Positions 51,982 through 63,398 of a stretch of 64,000 nt of DNA are shown in pieces; the first letter of the stretch is position 1, and the number at the start of each line of letters is the position of its first letter. Position numbers and translations under genes: made by a program. Under the pieces are notes generated by a model, which worked only from the letters and a program-made list of their open reading frames with translations, was not told the DNA's origin and did no database searches. Source of the DNA: Choristoneura fumiferana (lineage: Eukaryota > Arthropoda > Insecta > Lepidoptera > Tortricidae); assembly GCF_025370935.1 (NCBI RefSeq), contig NC_133496.1, positions 6,539,646 through 6,603,645 on the forward strand, read 5' to 3'.

Positions 51982-53494
51982 TTCCCCTACTCTGTGGCAG
52001 GATTGAGTCGTCTCCAAAGCGCAGGCGCGGGCATAGCATGCCGACATGGGAATGTTAATATGCAAACCCTGTACCACAGATAATACTATACTAACATGTA
52101 CAGTCAGCAGCAGAAGTGGATGAGCGGTTACGTTGCTCAAAACGACCGACACCACTCTACTGCCAAGGTAATAAAGTATCTGCACTCTCAGATAATTTTA
52201 AGCACCGCAACTGCTCATTTCCTTCTACTCTACGAATAAATATAATATGTATTTATTCGTAGCTTCTACTGTGTAATGCCTAATATGTATACTTATATTT
52301 TTTTTACGCATGAGATAAGGGACAGAGGAGGTGACCCCCGCTCCGGGTCATTCTTGGTGTAATGGGTACGTTTGGGCCAAGTACGATGCAGACGGGTATG
52401 ATTTATTTTTGTTTTATTATTGAATTTATTATTTAGATTATTTGTATATTTTTTTATTGTTGTGTTTTTAGTTTTAATATTGTGATTTCATTTCTTCTTT
52501 TTATTTAATGTATAATCAAAATGTTTTTATTAATTTACTATTTACATTTGTGGTAATGCTCGTTTTTGTACACGGATATATTAAATAAAATAAAATCTCT
52601 TTTAGGTCACTATTCTGAATAAACGTATTTCCTTTCTTTCTTCTTTCACATGGATAATTACCTACGTAAGTATCGTAAGACTGCTTACGAGACATAACGA
52701 CTCGTTTTGTCGCTATAGAGGTACTACATACATATGTAGTCTTTTCCAGGGGTTCCTCTACCTCGACCTCATCAAAAAAAAAATTCTGCTGTAATTTTTG
52801 TTTCCAGAATTCGATCATTTGAATGGCTCCTATTTACCACAAAAGTTTTTTTAATTAATAATATACAACGCTTTATTGACGACAGTCATATCAGTATTAC
52901 AACAATTAAATTTAATGATTGTATTATTTATGCCTTAAAAATAAACTTATAATATTAACATCTAGTGTCAATATTAAAATCTACGTTGATTTTCACATAC
53001 AAATTTGCTCCAACTCAAATTCCAATAAAAACATAAATAACCCAACACATAATAACCTTAATAACTAATAAACATTACCATTAATCAGTTAAGCCATATC
53101 AATAAATATCCATTAATTTAATCTCCAACAAAAATCACTAATTTGTTTATTTAAATAAATACCTAGAACAAAATTATCTTTGTTTAAAATCTGTCCTCGA
53201 ACTTAATTTTAAATTTTACTTTTCAATTGTGAACCCTATCGCCTATAAATAAGGTAGGGCTTTTTAATTGCTTTGTATATTAAGGTTTTTATGGGACGCT
53301 ATTGTTATACCGTGCGTCATAGGGTAAGGGTTCTGTATAATTAGTTTGTTCGCTATCGCGATTTTGCATTTTGCTATTCGCAAGTTTGTTCTGTTGAGTG
53401 ATTCAGGTGTGACATTGGTACATAAGGTGTGACAGTAGGTACATTTAATGTGTAGTTCAGTGGAAATCTTGTGTATATATATAGTATGTATATA
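51982..53494. other. No gene recognised
   Basis: 52320-52400 (GGGACAGAGGAGGTGACCCC, GCTCCGGGTCATTCTTGGTG, AATGGGTACGTTTGGGCCAA) is GC-rich and followed by T-rich DNA, like an unidentified retroelement end. The remainder, notably 52850-53260, is strongly AT-rich and empty. Confidence 0.5.
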
Positions 53495-53495
53495 G

Positions 53496-53764
53496 GACGA
53501 CCGGATGGCCGAGTGGTTAGAGAACCTGACTACGAAGCTTAAGGTCCCGGGTTCGAATCCCGGCCGGGGCAGATATTTGTATGAATAATACGAATGTTTG
53601 GTTCTCGGGTCTTGGATGTTTAATATGTATTTAAGTATGTATTTATCTATATAAGTATGTTTATCCGTTGCCTAGTGTCCATAGTACAAGCTTTGCTTAG
53701 TTTGGGACTAGGTCAATTGGTGTCAAGTGTCCCATTATATTTATTTATTTATTTATTTATTTAT
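53496..53764 (+). mobile_element. SINE-2, intact-looking copy (tRNA head, TTTA tail)
   Basis: The head CCGGATGGCCGAGTGGTTAG contains an A box (TGGCCGAGTGG, about 53506-53516), and CCCGGGTTCGAATCCCGGCC contains a perfect B box (GGTTCGAATCC, about 53551-53561). The anticodon arm does not pair, so it is not a tRNA gene. The body has GCAGATATTTGTATGAATAA, GTCTTGGATGTTTAA, TTGCCTAGTGTCCATAGTAC and TTTGGGACTAGGTCAATTGG, ending in (TTTA)n at about 53739-53764. Both polymerase III boxes are intact, so it could still be transcribed. The diverged copy is at 1153. Confidence 0.9.
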
Positions 53765-54765
53765 ATTGTTGTGGACGGTAACTGGTGGTTATCTTATTGA
53801 AAGCTAGCAGTATTATCGTAGAATGAGTAAATCTACATACAGTGTTTTCGTCAACCTTGACAGAATCATTAAAAAGCTGATTAAGCCATTCTTTCTAAAA
53901 TTTGAATGGGCAAATATTTTTCTCTTGTCATTGATAACGTAAGTTTTCTAAAGTCATGCAAAACTTAAATACCTACCCTAATATTTGCATGCATCCATCG
54001 GCGATTCTATCTATTTCCACTCACTAGACGAGATAGTATTGTTTGTTGTGCGGGCTCTCTCGTTTACATTTTCCATCTATTTCTACCCTCATCTCAATTT
54101 GACCGAAAGAAGTGCTATAACGTGAATTAGAAAATATTACTTCAGTTGCCAACATACAGAATTTCTAATATGGTAACTACAGCTGAGTTTGCAAGTGAAA
54201 TTATGATTTATGTTTTATGCCCTTAAATGATATTAAACCTTAATGGGCTAAAGCAATTTGTTGAATGGCCTCATAGAAAACAATAAAAAATAACAACAGG
54301 TAATAACATCTCTTAAAAGTTCCAAATCTCACGCGAAGTCTTATCACAGCATCGCGACGTCTGATGTGCCTGATGAATGAACGTTTTGTGATGTTAATAC
54401 AGAGATTACGTATTAAAACTACAAACAGGGACACCCTTTAAAACGTCCCATTCACCAAGCCACACCGCATCAAAATCAACTTTAAACTTGAAACGATAAA
54501 GTTGGAATTTGTTTGGGTTGTGTTGTTTATAAGGGGTGTTTGGAATTGTTTGGAAGGTAATGAGATATAGCCTAATAGTACACGTGTACTGTACCTTATC
54601 TAAGATTAGATGTCGTCAAATCGCTTAAGCGCTGCTTTGTTTGTGAGGGATTGTTAGTAAATTGGTCGTGAATGATTTATTTAAGCTGTTTGATAGGTTT
54701 TAGGGCGCCCGACTTTGAGTTGTCGTTTTTGACTGGGAGTTTGTTTAACTAACCGAATGTTAGGG
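53765..54765. other. No gene recognised
   Basis: This is AT-rich spacer. A minus-strand frame at 54240-54434 has no motif. Confidence 0.55.
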
Positions 54766-54767
54766 AT

Positions 54768-54855
54768 ATTTTTAGGGTACCGTACTTACCTCAATCGGTA
54801 AAAACAGAACCCTTTATGATTTTGCTGTACGCCCGCCCGTCCGTGTGTTAAACGC
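54768..54855 (+). repeat. Rpt-C 5' end
   Basis: TTTTTAGGGTACCGTACTTA, CGGTAAAAACAGAACCCTTT, CGCCCGCCCGTCCGTGTGTT. It is the start of the family, truncated where Rpt-B begins. Confidence 0.75.
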
Positions 54856-54861
54856 TCTTTT

Positions 54862-54962
54862 TAACCCCCGACGCAAAAAGAGGGGTGTTATAAGTTTGAC
54901 CGCTATGTGTGTCTGTGTGTTGTCAGAAACACGTTACGTCGAGGCATCAAACTGAAATTAAA
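54862..54962 (-). repeat. Rpt-B end, inverted
   Basis: TTAACCCCCGACGCAAAAAG, AGGGGTGTTATAAGTTTGAC, then GTGTGTCTGTGTGTTGTC. This is the inverse of the Rpt-B 3' end. Confidence 0.7.
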
Positions 54963-55312
54963 GTCGAACACTGTGATCTGCTATTCCTTAAGCCCAGTTT
55001 AGACCTGTGCCCTATTTCACGAAGCTACAAGTTACAAATTACAAGCGGCAGTCTTTGTTTCAGTATGCATTGAAAAGAGACTACCGTTTGGAATTGTATA
55101 TAACTTGCAGCTTCGTGGAATGGGCCTCTGCTAGAAATATTTTTACGAAATAAGATTTTAAAATAGTCAATCGCGAGCTGCAATGTAACGCAAGTTTCAC
55201 GATATTTCTTGCAGGTATAAACTTAGCTTTAGAGTAGTGAAAAAAATCAAAAAGTACTATCAGTAATAAGCTCGTATTAAAAAGTACATTGTTTACTGAA
55301 GCTTATCATACG

Positions 55313-55399
55313 TACAGTCGACACTGAATCAACGTATCAAGGTGGAACCTCCTCATAATCAATTCCAGCCTGGTATATGATTGAGTTTGTTCGACTGTA
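55313..55399. mobile_element. Short TA-flanked MITE related to MITE-4
   Basis: TACAGTCGACACTGAATCAA, CGTATCAAGGTGGAACC at the left, and GGTATATGATTGAGTTTGTT, CGACTGTA inverted at the right. The ends are CAGTCGA next to TA. Confidence 0.78.
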
Positions 55400-55803
55400 C
55401 TTTACTACTACGTACTCATATTATCGAAAAAACATTGTCAGATCATCTATTAACTTTAACTCTTACCAAACTCAATTCTACTCGACTCAAAAACCCCTAA
55501 AGTGACAACTTAGCACCCAGCAATCTCCACCATAATTCCAAATCAATTTTCCCCATACAAATAGCGGGGTTTTAAATGAGACGCTATTCAAACCGTTCAG
55601 CTCTGGAGGGGAGGTCAAGCTAAAATGGCCGAGGACCGATACATCACCGCTATCTGATGTGCCCGCCGATTGATTTTCGGAAATCGCCTTGGAATAACCC
55701 TCTGATAAAGTGATTTACACTAGAGGTATACTGATGGGACGTTTGGCAAGCACGTGCTTTATTTAGTTACTAAAACGTGGCTTTATCGGATGAGAAATCA
55801 ATC

Positions 55804-55887
55804 AGGGATATCTCTTCAAGGGATAAGTTCGCCTTTGTACATCTCTTTCTCTTGTTAACTGTAATTTTCGTATGTTTTATGAACATT
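55804..55887 (+). mobile_element. LINE-T tail
   Basis: GGGATATCTCTTCAAGGGAT, AAGTTCGCCTTTGTACATCT, GAACATTAAAGAGCAAAA. It is the same motif as at 61480 with a diverged end. Confidence 0.7.
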
Positions 55888-55937
55888 AAAGAGCAAAATA
55901 ATTTTGAACATGAAACGACTTACTTACTCATATTACG

Positions 55938-56068
55938 TAAATGATATTGATCCGGATAACTCACGTGTTAAATCACGTTGCTCTTAAGAAGAAGGGATAT
56001 GGATTAGCCCGAAACATATCGAGCTAAACTCGATTTAAGACGTAAGTTATCCGGTTCAATATCATTAT
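55938..56068. mobile_element. MITE-11 (GATATTGATCCGGATAAC hairpin)
   Basis: AAATGATATTGATCCGGATA, ACTCACGTGTTAAATC at the left and GATTTAAGACGTAAGTTATC, CGGTTCAATATCATT inverted at the right, with CCCGAAACATATCGAGC between. It has about 35-bp arms. Confidence 0.82.
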
Positions 56069-56425
56069 TTTAATATAAGCAAAACAATTGCTTATAGTTA
56101 GTTAATATGGACTTCCGAAAAGCTTGATTCAATAAATTATTTAATTTTATTTGTTGTCCCAGCCGTGTGTCTCTGCCGTACGGCGCGGCGACCCCGTCGA
56201 CCCGGTAATGGGTTGATTATCCGCATTAGAGCGATCCGCTTTAACGCCAAACGGATTTTTGATCGTTTGCTCGCTGTAAGATTAATACGTATTTTATTTG
56301 ATGAGCTGTGGATGTCATTAAGTTTATGTATGAAAAAAAAATAAGATTGGAAGCGTGAACCAGTATGCAAGGAGATGTGTGGAGAGATGCGACCCAATAT
56401 GCGAAAGACAATGGCCAAACAAAAA

Positions 56426-56701
56426 AGCCGTTGCAACCTAGTAGTTTGTTCTATGATACTAGCAGAGGATTGTGGGTTCAATTCCGGGCTCGCACCTCAG
56501 AGTTTTTCGAAATTCATGTGCAAAATTACATTTAAAATTTATTACGCGCGTTACAGTGAAGGAAAACATCGTGTGTGTGTGAAGTGGTGTGGAATGCACA
56601 CCAGGCCCGCGTGGGACTACAGCACAAGCCCTTTCATTCTGGGAGGAAGCCTGTGCCCAGCAATGGGACGTATACCTATAGGGTGGGATGATGATGATGA
56701 G
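56426..56701 (+). mobile_element. SINE-1, nearly full-length, decayed
   Basis: AGCCGTTGCAACCTAGTAGT (eroded A box), GTGGGTTCAATTCCGGGCTC (eroded B box), then GTGCAAAATTACATTT, GTGAAGGAAAACATCGTGTG, CAGGCCCGCGTGGGACTACA, CTGTGCCCAGCAATGGGACG and (ATG)n. Confidence 0.9.
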
Positions 56702-57350
56702 TAGGGGGGGAGTTGGCCCGGTTTTAGGAATACATTTCTTTCAATTCCTAGTTCCTGAACTACTGAAACCCAATATACCTACGGTGGCTGTACTTTATCA
56801 GAAATGAGACTAAATTCAGGGGAATTATTCTCAACAGTGTTTTATTAAGTATAATATAACAAATGAACACCCGAAGACACTTTCTTATTAACAACAGTGA
56901 GATATTTGTAATAAACCAACCTACCTTTTCTCATAACATACATAATTTATTAAGCTCCCGAATAAAAACATCATAAAAGTGTTAATGAGGGCTAATCTTA
57001 ATAAAAACCATTACAAAGTAATCTTTCGTCGTCTCTGTTTAAAAATTGAATCACGATTTATGAAAAAAAGAATTGTATAAAACCGGTTCGTTGGAGCTTA
57101 TAATTGTAGTATTATCACGTCTTTGACTCGTAAATAACATAGTAATTACTTAATTATAGCAACTACATAAATGTATAAAAGTGAATATGTTAAGGTAATA
57201 GAGGTTAAGCTTAATAAAAGCAGTGAAAATTAAGGTGGTTATTAATTGAAAATTACCGCGTCGCTGGCCGTAATGTCACTGGCGACGGCAGGACGCGGAA
57301 ATCGACCACTGGAAGAGAAATAAATGCTGGCCCTGTACTATAGGAGCATA
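56702..57350. other. No gene recognised
   Basis: The GC patch at 57258-57305 (CGCGTCGCTGGCCGTAATGT, GGCGACGGCAGGACGCGG) is unexplained. The rest is AT-rich. Confidence 0.5.
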
Positions 57351-57353
57351 CTT

Positions 57354-57442
57354 CGTTTTTTTTAGCATTAGAAAAAGGTTAAACAATCTTGACAAAGGCT
57401 CGTCAAGGTTGTTTAACCTTTTTCTAATGCTTACTGAAAAAC
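57354..57442. repeat. Near-perfect hairpin, 30-bp arms
   Basis: AGCATTAGAAAAAGGTTAAA, CAATCTTGAC (57364-57393) is inverted at 57402-57431 with one mismatch and an 8-base loop. CGTTTTT / AAAAACG extend outward. No family copy was found in this window. It is compatible with a tiny MITE or an RNA hairpin precursor. Confidence 0.85.
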
Positions 57443-58250
57443 GCTTTTAAAAAAACAGTAACTATTACTTATGATACCAAAAACATGTAAATGATCAGCC
57501 CTTGCTAATTGTTACTATTTGCTGTGACTTATTACCCGACTGCAAGGAGTCTATAGTTTCTAGCTCTAGAACTTGTTTCTCTAACTCTCTAGGATTTCTG
57601 ACAAAAATATTCGCTTAGTTACTGGTAGAGACCCACTACCTTTTTTGATATGTAATATACCAGTGAAACGTGAAGAGAAAAGAATGGAAGAAATCAAAAA
57701 CCTCTGCAGCCCATACTAAAGTAAATAAATGTCACATTCAGCGGCTCTATCAACCCTATATACTCGGGAGGACATTGGGGGTTGACACCCCAGGGGGTTG
57801 CAAGGGTGGGGGCGGGGGTCGAGCTGGGTTTGCCTTAATTACCGCCGCCTTTATAGTTTTAATGAGTTCATTTTGGCCCCGGGCTAACAAGCGGCGTAAT
57901 GCCTGTTTAAAGCAATTTTGAAATTAATAACGAAGTGCGGGGTGTTTTTATCGATGTTTATGAATGGTTTGGATACCACACTTCGACAATAATTAGTAGG
58001 AAATGTCATAATTTTTGGTTAACTTGATTATTATTTTCTTTATTTCATTTTTGTTGGTCGGATGACATCTGGCAGTTGGTTGGTAAACTGTGGATGAGAC
58101 TTGCACGCACAGGACCGAACAAAGTGGCGTGAAAATGAAGAGGCATGTACTCAGCAGTGGGCGGATGTGGGCTGATTTGATTGATTATTTCTAGTAAAGT
58201 GTTCCTCGTGATTTCATGACGACAAACGTCAAATTTTTTTTACCTGTAAA
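57443..58250. other. No gene supported; GC-rich patch 57755-57905
   Basis: The patch contains CCCCAGGGGGTTGCAAGGGT, GGGGGCGGGGGTCGAGCTGG and ACCGCCGCC. An 83-codon frame spans it but is glycine-rich because of the G-runs. ATGTACTCAGCAGTGGGCGG at 58143-58162 is a weak RTE-tail relic. Confidence 0.45.
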
Positions 58251-58255
58251 AGAGT

Positions 58256-58495
58256 AATGTAGCTAGCAGTGAGTAAGCTCGTTGAAGTGGCAATGGGCAG
58301 GCCATATAGCACGGAGAACAGATGGCCGTAGGGGCTGAAAAGTTTTTGAATGTAGACCGTGGTGGACGGATGACCAGGTTAAGCCCTGGTTCAGTGTAGA
58401 TGCAGGCTGCTTCCATCCGAAGCAACTGGAGGTCTATGGGAGAAGATTATGTTCAACAGTGGACGTCCTACGGCTAATATGATGATGATGAATGT
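58256..58495 (+). mobile_element. RTE, 5'-truncated insertion with short TSD
   Basis: AAGCTCGTTGAAGTGGCAAT, GAACAGATGGCCGTAGGGGC, GTGGACGGATGACCAGGTTA, CCGAAGCAACTGGAGGTCTA, GTGGACGTCCTACGGCTAAT, (ATG)n. AATGTA at 58256-58261 and 58491-58496 may be the TSD (6 bp, weak). It lacks about 45 bp of the coding tail. Confidence 0.88.
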
Positions 58496-60535
58496 ACAGC
58501 CTAAACCATGTTTTTTATCACTTTGTCGGCGTGGCTGATATGTAAATTTATGCCAAATTACAGCTTTCTAGTACTAACGGTAGCATAGCCGTGGACGGAC
58601 AGACAGACTACGGAACCCTAAAAAGCGGTATTTTGAGCTAGACTCAGCAAAATAACCGAAAACCGCGCTAAAAAGATTATCATTTAGTTTTAATTCTATG
58701 GGTTACTTCCAGCACCGTACTTAAACATGGTAGGTATTCGTGTTGGAGTAAGTACAGTTAGAATTTTTTAATGCAATTTTTGGTGCCAACGGTCATGTGA
58801 TACCGTTCAACATTATCGCGACTGAAAGGAGATTAGATTAAAAACAAATTTAAAATGATAATTTAAAGTTAACTGCCAAAAAATGAGCCTTTCTGATATA
58901 CCATGTGCACCTTAAATATGTAGTTAGCATCAAAAATTAAAAGTATTTTAAACAATTAAGGAGATTTGAAGACAATCTTGTTTTCAATTTTACTTAACAG
59001 ACATTTCGATCACTTTCGTATTGTAGAAATACTGTAACAACTGTCAGTTGCCTAGAATTGTACTATTTGCTTAGAGGCGGTTATAGTTGTCAAGTAATTG
59101 AAAAGCGTCTAGATGTTTCTGCGTCAAAAAATAATTCAATCCAAGTATTTTTTTAGAAATATAGCCCCATCTATACTGACGATGATTCCGCCAATACCGA
59201 GGTTGAAGTTGACGCTGTGAATAATCGTTCTTCAGTAGCTTTGGTGTGCAGCAGTGGCGAAGCGTCCATAGAACCCCATTCCCACCGGCTTGCCCAATAT
59301 TTACAAAATAGGACAACATGACATTCAGTATTTATGAAAAATGTAAGCGATCTTTGCTTCGGCTGTACCACGGAAATATCTGACGCCACGCGACTGGTGT
59401 GCAGTACAAAAATTAACTTTGGAGGTCGATGAATCAAACTTAAACCAAATTGTCGTTAACTTTCAAATATTTTATATCGACCATCTCCAGCGCGTCACTA
59501 CAAAACTGTATCTCAACTCGCGGCGGACTCGACTACTTTGTCGATATTAATTAAAAAGGGGTCTGTACAAGTTAATATTAAAGAAAATTAAGCAATCTCC
59601 GCCCGCAAAAGTTTGTAATGAATTTTCAGAGCAACAAGAGGCTGGCACTGAGCCGTAAAAAGGCTGCTTTTTGCACACTAAGCGGTTTCATTTTGTTAAA
59701 ATTAAATAAAGTATGGGCAGCGGTCTCGCAAAAAGTTAACGACGCTTAGGTATTCAGCGCTTTGATGGCATTTGTTATGATTTCTTTGTCTTATATTTTC
59801 CTTTATTGTTTCAATTATTAGCGAACTGGCTTTATTGTTTGCTTGACAATATGAAGCTGCATCTATTAAAAAATAAGAAACGTTTATTGTTAAAACCGTG
59901 TATAATTTTGGTAAAATATATGATTTAAAAAACTTCAACAGTTGCCACATTGCGGACATAAATACCGGTATTAATTCCACATTAATTTTAATATTTTTTA
60001 CAGAGAACTTTCCTACTCCGAAAAGTTGTGAATAATAACACATTTTGTTACATTTTGTAGACATTCTTAATCAACATTGTATCTATTTTTTATACATATA
60101 AATGCCGACAAACGGGCATACGATTTTATCTTACTAATTTTATTGAATAATTTGAGTAAGTGAAGTGAAGGAACGTCACATACGATCCACCTAGGTATGT
60201 TACCTTTGCTCTCTCAGCGCCTCAAATCTATCCCGCCTGTCATTAAGTTGTTCGCTTAACCTCTATGTAATAATTCAACCGCAGTCCATATTATTCTAGT
60301 CTAGACCACAAATACACAAATAGCAAGACTGTAATCACTTCAAAAACATTGCCATAAATCAAGCCGTAATATTCATATCAAAACCTTACAAACACACAAA
60401 ATTCAACTCTACAAAACCAGCATAGAATTCAACATAGCTTTAAGTCACATTCACTCTTATATTACACTCTCAAGGTAAAAAAGGCGTAAGTGTGTATTGT
60501 ATTCAGAGTAGTTACGACTGTTTGTATCTGAGTAG
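58496..60535. other. No gene recognised
   Basis: 58598-58625 is an inverse Rpt-C start (ACAGACTACGGAACCCTAAA). 59215-59300 (GTGTGCAGCAGTGGCGAAGC, CCCACCGGCTTGCCC) looks like an unnamed dispersed repeat. Minus frames there have no motif. 59702-60064 holds a 120-codon minus frame with no domain. Confidence 0.5.
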
Positions 60536-60541
60536 TTAGTA

Positions 60542-60830
60542 TTAGCGCGATTGATCTGTAGATGCAAAAAGGGCGTATGTGTGTTTGGTGTTAAAGTGAC
60601 CTATGGCGTTTTGGTTTTGTAGGGTTGGCATTAGCAATGGCGGCAGGCTGGGGGGCTGTAATGGGTCCGCAATTATCACCCTATTAAGTAGTTTGGGGAC
60701 GCCATTCAGTGTGATGACCCTGCCGGGAGTTACTGGAGCGTTATATAGCAGTTGGGTTATACATATTAGTAGTAGCACAGTCTACAGGGCAATTCTGAAG
60801 GCGTATCAGGATCAATCCTAATCAAATATA
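60542..60830. other. GC-rich patch, open on both strands, unidentified
   Basis: GGGTTGGCATTAGCAATGGC, GGCAGGCTGGGGGGCTGTAA, GACGCCATTCAGTGTGATGA, CCCTGCCGGGAGTTACTGGA. Plus frame 60603-60821 (72 codons) and minus frame 60542-60778 (78 codons) are both open, and neither has a known motif. TTTTGGTTTTGTAG just upstream resembles a splice acceptor. It could be a conserved non-coding element or an exon. Confidence 0.25.
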
Positions 60831-61370
60831 AATTTAAACGAACAAAGGTAACGTTTCGTGTGCTCTGCCTACCCCATTTGGGAATACAGGCGTGGAGTTT
60901 GTGTGTGTATATATTTGGAAAAAATTGCTCCAAAATTTGCAAAAATTTCGCCCGTCCTTTATCTTCCTAGCTGTATGTTCAAAAAATATAATTAAAATCA
61001 CAAAACTAAAATTTAATGGATAACTTTCAACCGAAATTGGTATATCAACATGATCGGATATACCATTTTTGAGTTATTATCGAAAAACTGAGCCTGTACA
61101 AAATGACGTAAGTGCTATATAGGTGATAATGCTCTTTTGCTGGCAAACTTTTTCACGTCGTTTTGTCGCTGAACCAATTCGATTTTTGGAACAGACGAGT
61201 GTCCCCCCTTCCCAGCCTATTTAAGTAACGCTACGAAATCTTACACTGAGCGTGGTCCAACATACTTTGTTTTATATTCGCATGTATAATATGTATTATG
61301 GTTATATATACACATATATAGTTATATAGTAGTTTATTGATTTATTTATATTGTAGTTTATGTATTATAT
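60831..61370. other. No feature recognised
   Basis: This is AT-rich, with (TATA)-type runs at 61300-61330. Confidence 0.55.
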
Positions 61371-61379
61371 TGTTTAAAA

Positions 61380-61603
61380 GACTGTATAGTAGCTTCCACA
61401 ATATTTTTTTTTCTCTTAAACTCACTCTTTGTCGGACCCTAACTGATTGCTCCTCTCATCTACTCAAAGGTTGACTGGTAGAGATCGCTTAAAGGGATAA
61501 GTCCGCCTTTGTACAAGTATCTCAAAGTTTGTCAATTGTGTTTTGTTTATTTTCTTTTGTACAATAAAGAGTTTACATACATACATACATACATACATAC
61601 TCT
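61380..61603 (+). mobile_element. LINE-T tail, best copy, with (CATA)n
   Basis: CTCTTTGTCGGACCCTAACT, GGTTGACTGGTAGAGATCGC, TTAAAGGGATAAGTCCGCCT, TTGTACAAGTATCTCAAAGT, TTGTACAATAAAGAGTTTAC and (ATAC)n at 61573-61602. The terminal simple repeat and AATAAA fit the 3' UTR of a non-LTR retrotransposon. No coding part remains. Confidence 0.82.
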
Positions 61604-62045
61604 TAGCCGTTTTTTTTAATTCAAACTCCATTAAGCATCTACCATCTATATCCCTTTTTGTGTGCAAAGCAGTTTCTCCAGTATTTATTTTCTACAAAAC
61701 AGTGGCACCCGCGCGTCTACGACTTATCAGATGCTAATAAGAAAAGAATGCTAGTATGCAAATTGATTCTTCTGTACAAAAAACTTTCAACAAGAAACCT
61801 TTATATGTCTAAAATAAGATTTAAAATGGGGTAACAAACTCTCGTGTTATATTATCTTTTGTTACAGACCATCCCATTGTTATGACTTCATTTGCTGTAT
61901 TTTTTTCTTTTGGTATTGATTTAGCCTTGTAAGTAGGAACGCTAAGAATTTTTACGATCAAGAATGCAACAAGAGAGTTGAGATATGTTTTCGCGGTTTA
62001 TTGTATGTGGGGATTGTTAAAAAGTTACTGTTTAAGAGTTCATTC
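61604..62045. other. No feature recognised
   Basis: This is AT-rich spacer with short frames. Confidence 0.55.
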
Positions 62046-62047
62046 AA

Positions 62048-62084
62048 AGCCAAGTGCGAATCGGACTCGCGCACCGAGGGTACC
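62048..62084 (-). repeat. Rpt-C 3'-end fragment, inverted
   Basis: AGCCAAGTGCGAATCGGACT, CGCGCACCGAGGGTACC is the inverse of the conserved Rpt-C terminus. Confidence 0.7.
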
Positions 62085-62117
62085 CAAGAATAAAAAGTAG
62101 CCTATTTGATTACATTT

Positions 62118-62328
62118 CAAATGTAATTTAAATTTTACCACGAGCTTTACGGTGAAGGAAAACATCGTGAGGAAACCTGTTTAACCTGTGAAACAATTCA
62201 ATGGTATGTCTGAAGTTCTCTATCCGAACTGGTTCCACGAGGGAACTACGGCCCTTTCATTCCGAGAGGAGGCCTGCGCCCAGCCTGTAGGTAGGACGTA
62301 TATAAGGCTGGGATGATGATGATGATAC
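62118..62328 (+). mobile_element. SINE-1, 3' two-thirds
   Basis: TTTTACCACGAGCTTTACGG, AAACATCGTGAGGAAACCTG, CAATTCAATGGTATGTCTGA, GAGAGGAGGCCTGCGCCCAG, ATAAGGCTGGGATGATGATG. The CAGCAGTGG block has been altered to CAGCCTGTAGG. Confidence 0.88.
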
Positions 62329-62725
62329 AGGGCAATAAAACTTGTTATAAGGACCAGTTTGTCATCAGGCAATTTATTATACTAAGTATTATAGAAAATT
62401 ACCATCAGTATGTTATATATGTTATCGCGAAGAAGTTATGCAATCTAGAACCATTATCTAGTCAAAGAGGAACGCGGTATGCAAAACGCGCCAGCCATTG
62501 GTCACGGGAATGGCTGTGGCTACATTTTGCTACATACTTTTCCAATTGAAGCTTACTTGTTCGAAAGCCCTGTTCAAATCAATACGTCAGCAACGACCAT
62601 ACATGATAGTAAATGGCGATCTACCATCTCAAAAGGCATCGCATTATTGGAAGAAGAATGTCTCACAACGCTAGTACGTGAAGCGCCTATTAGGTACGTA
62701 AAGAAAGACCTAAAGTTCTCCTATA
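62329..62725. other. No gene recognised
   Basis: GCCAGCCATTGGTCACGGGA near 62490 is GC-richer. Frames at 62313-62751 have no recognised motif. Confidence 0.5.
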
Positions 62726-62728
62726 CGT

Positions 62729-62884
62729 ACCTACACACTCGACCCAACTGAATCGTGACCACTGTGGAACCTTTTCGTAGTAAAAGTCATAGTGACATCG
62801 CATTGCTTGACAAGGGGATTTATTATGACACTTACTGTGAGAACGTTCTACGCTGGGTCAGGAATTAAATGGTTCGATTGTATA
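62729..62884. mobile_element. MITE-3, ends diverged
   Basis: GTGACCACTGTGGAACC, GTCATAGTGACATCGCATTG, CTTACTGTGAGAACG, GAATTAAATGGTTCGATTGT. It shares its centre with copies 24325 and 50949. Confidence 0.72.
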
Positions 62885-62955
62885 CTCGTACAACAACTCA
62901 GCTGGACAACTGTACGCCAGTCATTAAGAGCCCAAAATGGACTTCGTCTTTTTTG

Positions 62956-63398
62956 TTTTTAGGGTTCCGTACCTCAAAAGGAAAAAACGGAACCCTTATA
63001 GGATCACTTTTTGTCCGTCTGTCTGTCTGTCAAGACCCTTTTTCTCAGGAACGCGTGGAGTTATCAAGCTGAAATTTATACCAAATACTCAGGTCTACTG
63101 TCCCTGGGAGCTGTAAAAAAATCATACTTCTAAGGCAACGCAATCAAAAGATACAGCCGTTTATGCTGCAAATTTTCGACATTTGCAAGGGAATCAAAAC
63201 CTACGGGGTACTTCCCGTGAACTCAGAATCTTGAAATTTGGTACGAAGCAACCTCTTATAGTATAGCACAGATAAAAAAAAAATTGCGAAAAGCATACAT
63301 TTTTATTTACATCATATAATAAATTATTTTTAATATTTTTTTATAAATTGTATGGAACCCTCGGTGCGCGAATCGACTCGCACTTGGCCGGTTTTTTT
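62956..63398 (+). repeat. Rpt-C, full-length copy
   Basis: It starts TTTTTAGGGTTCCGTACCTC, then AAAACGGAACCCTTATAGGA, (CTGT)n, and TTGAAATTTGGTACGAAGCA. It ends GTATGGAACCCTCGGTGCGC, GACTCGCACTTGGCCGG and a T-run. The other copies are halves. The recurrent terminal hairpin GTGCGCGAGTCCGACTCGCAC is preserved in part. The class is unknown, and no protein frame is seen. Confidence 0.82.

Noticed and set aside
53501..53572. Possible tRNA gene (A and B boxes present)
   Set aside because: The anticodon arm does not pair and the sequence runs directly into a SINE body with a TTTA tail. It is called SINE-2.
61573..61602. Possible CRISPR-like or satellite array (ATAC repeats)
   Set aside because: It is a simple-sequence tail of a LINE. 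No spacers, and the genome is eukaryotic.
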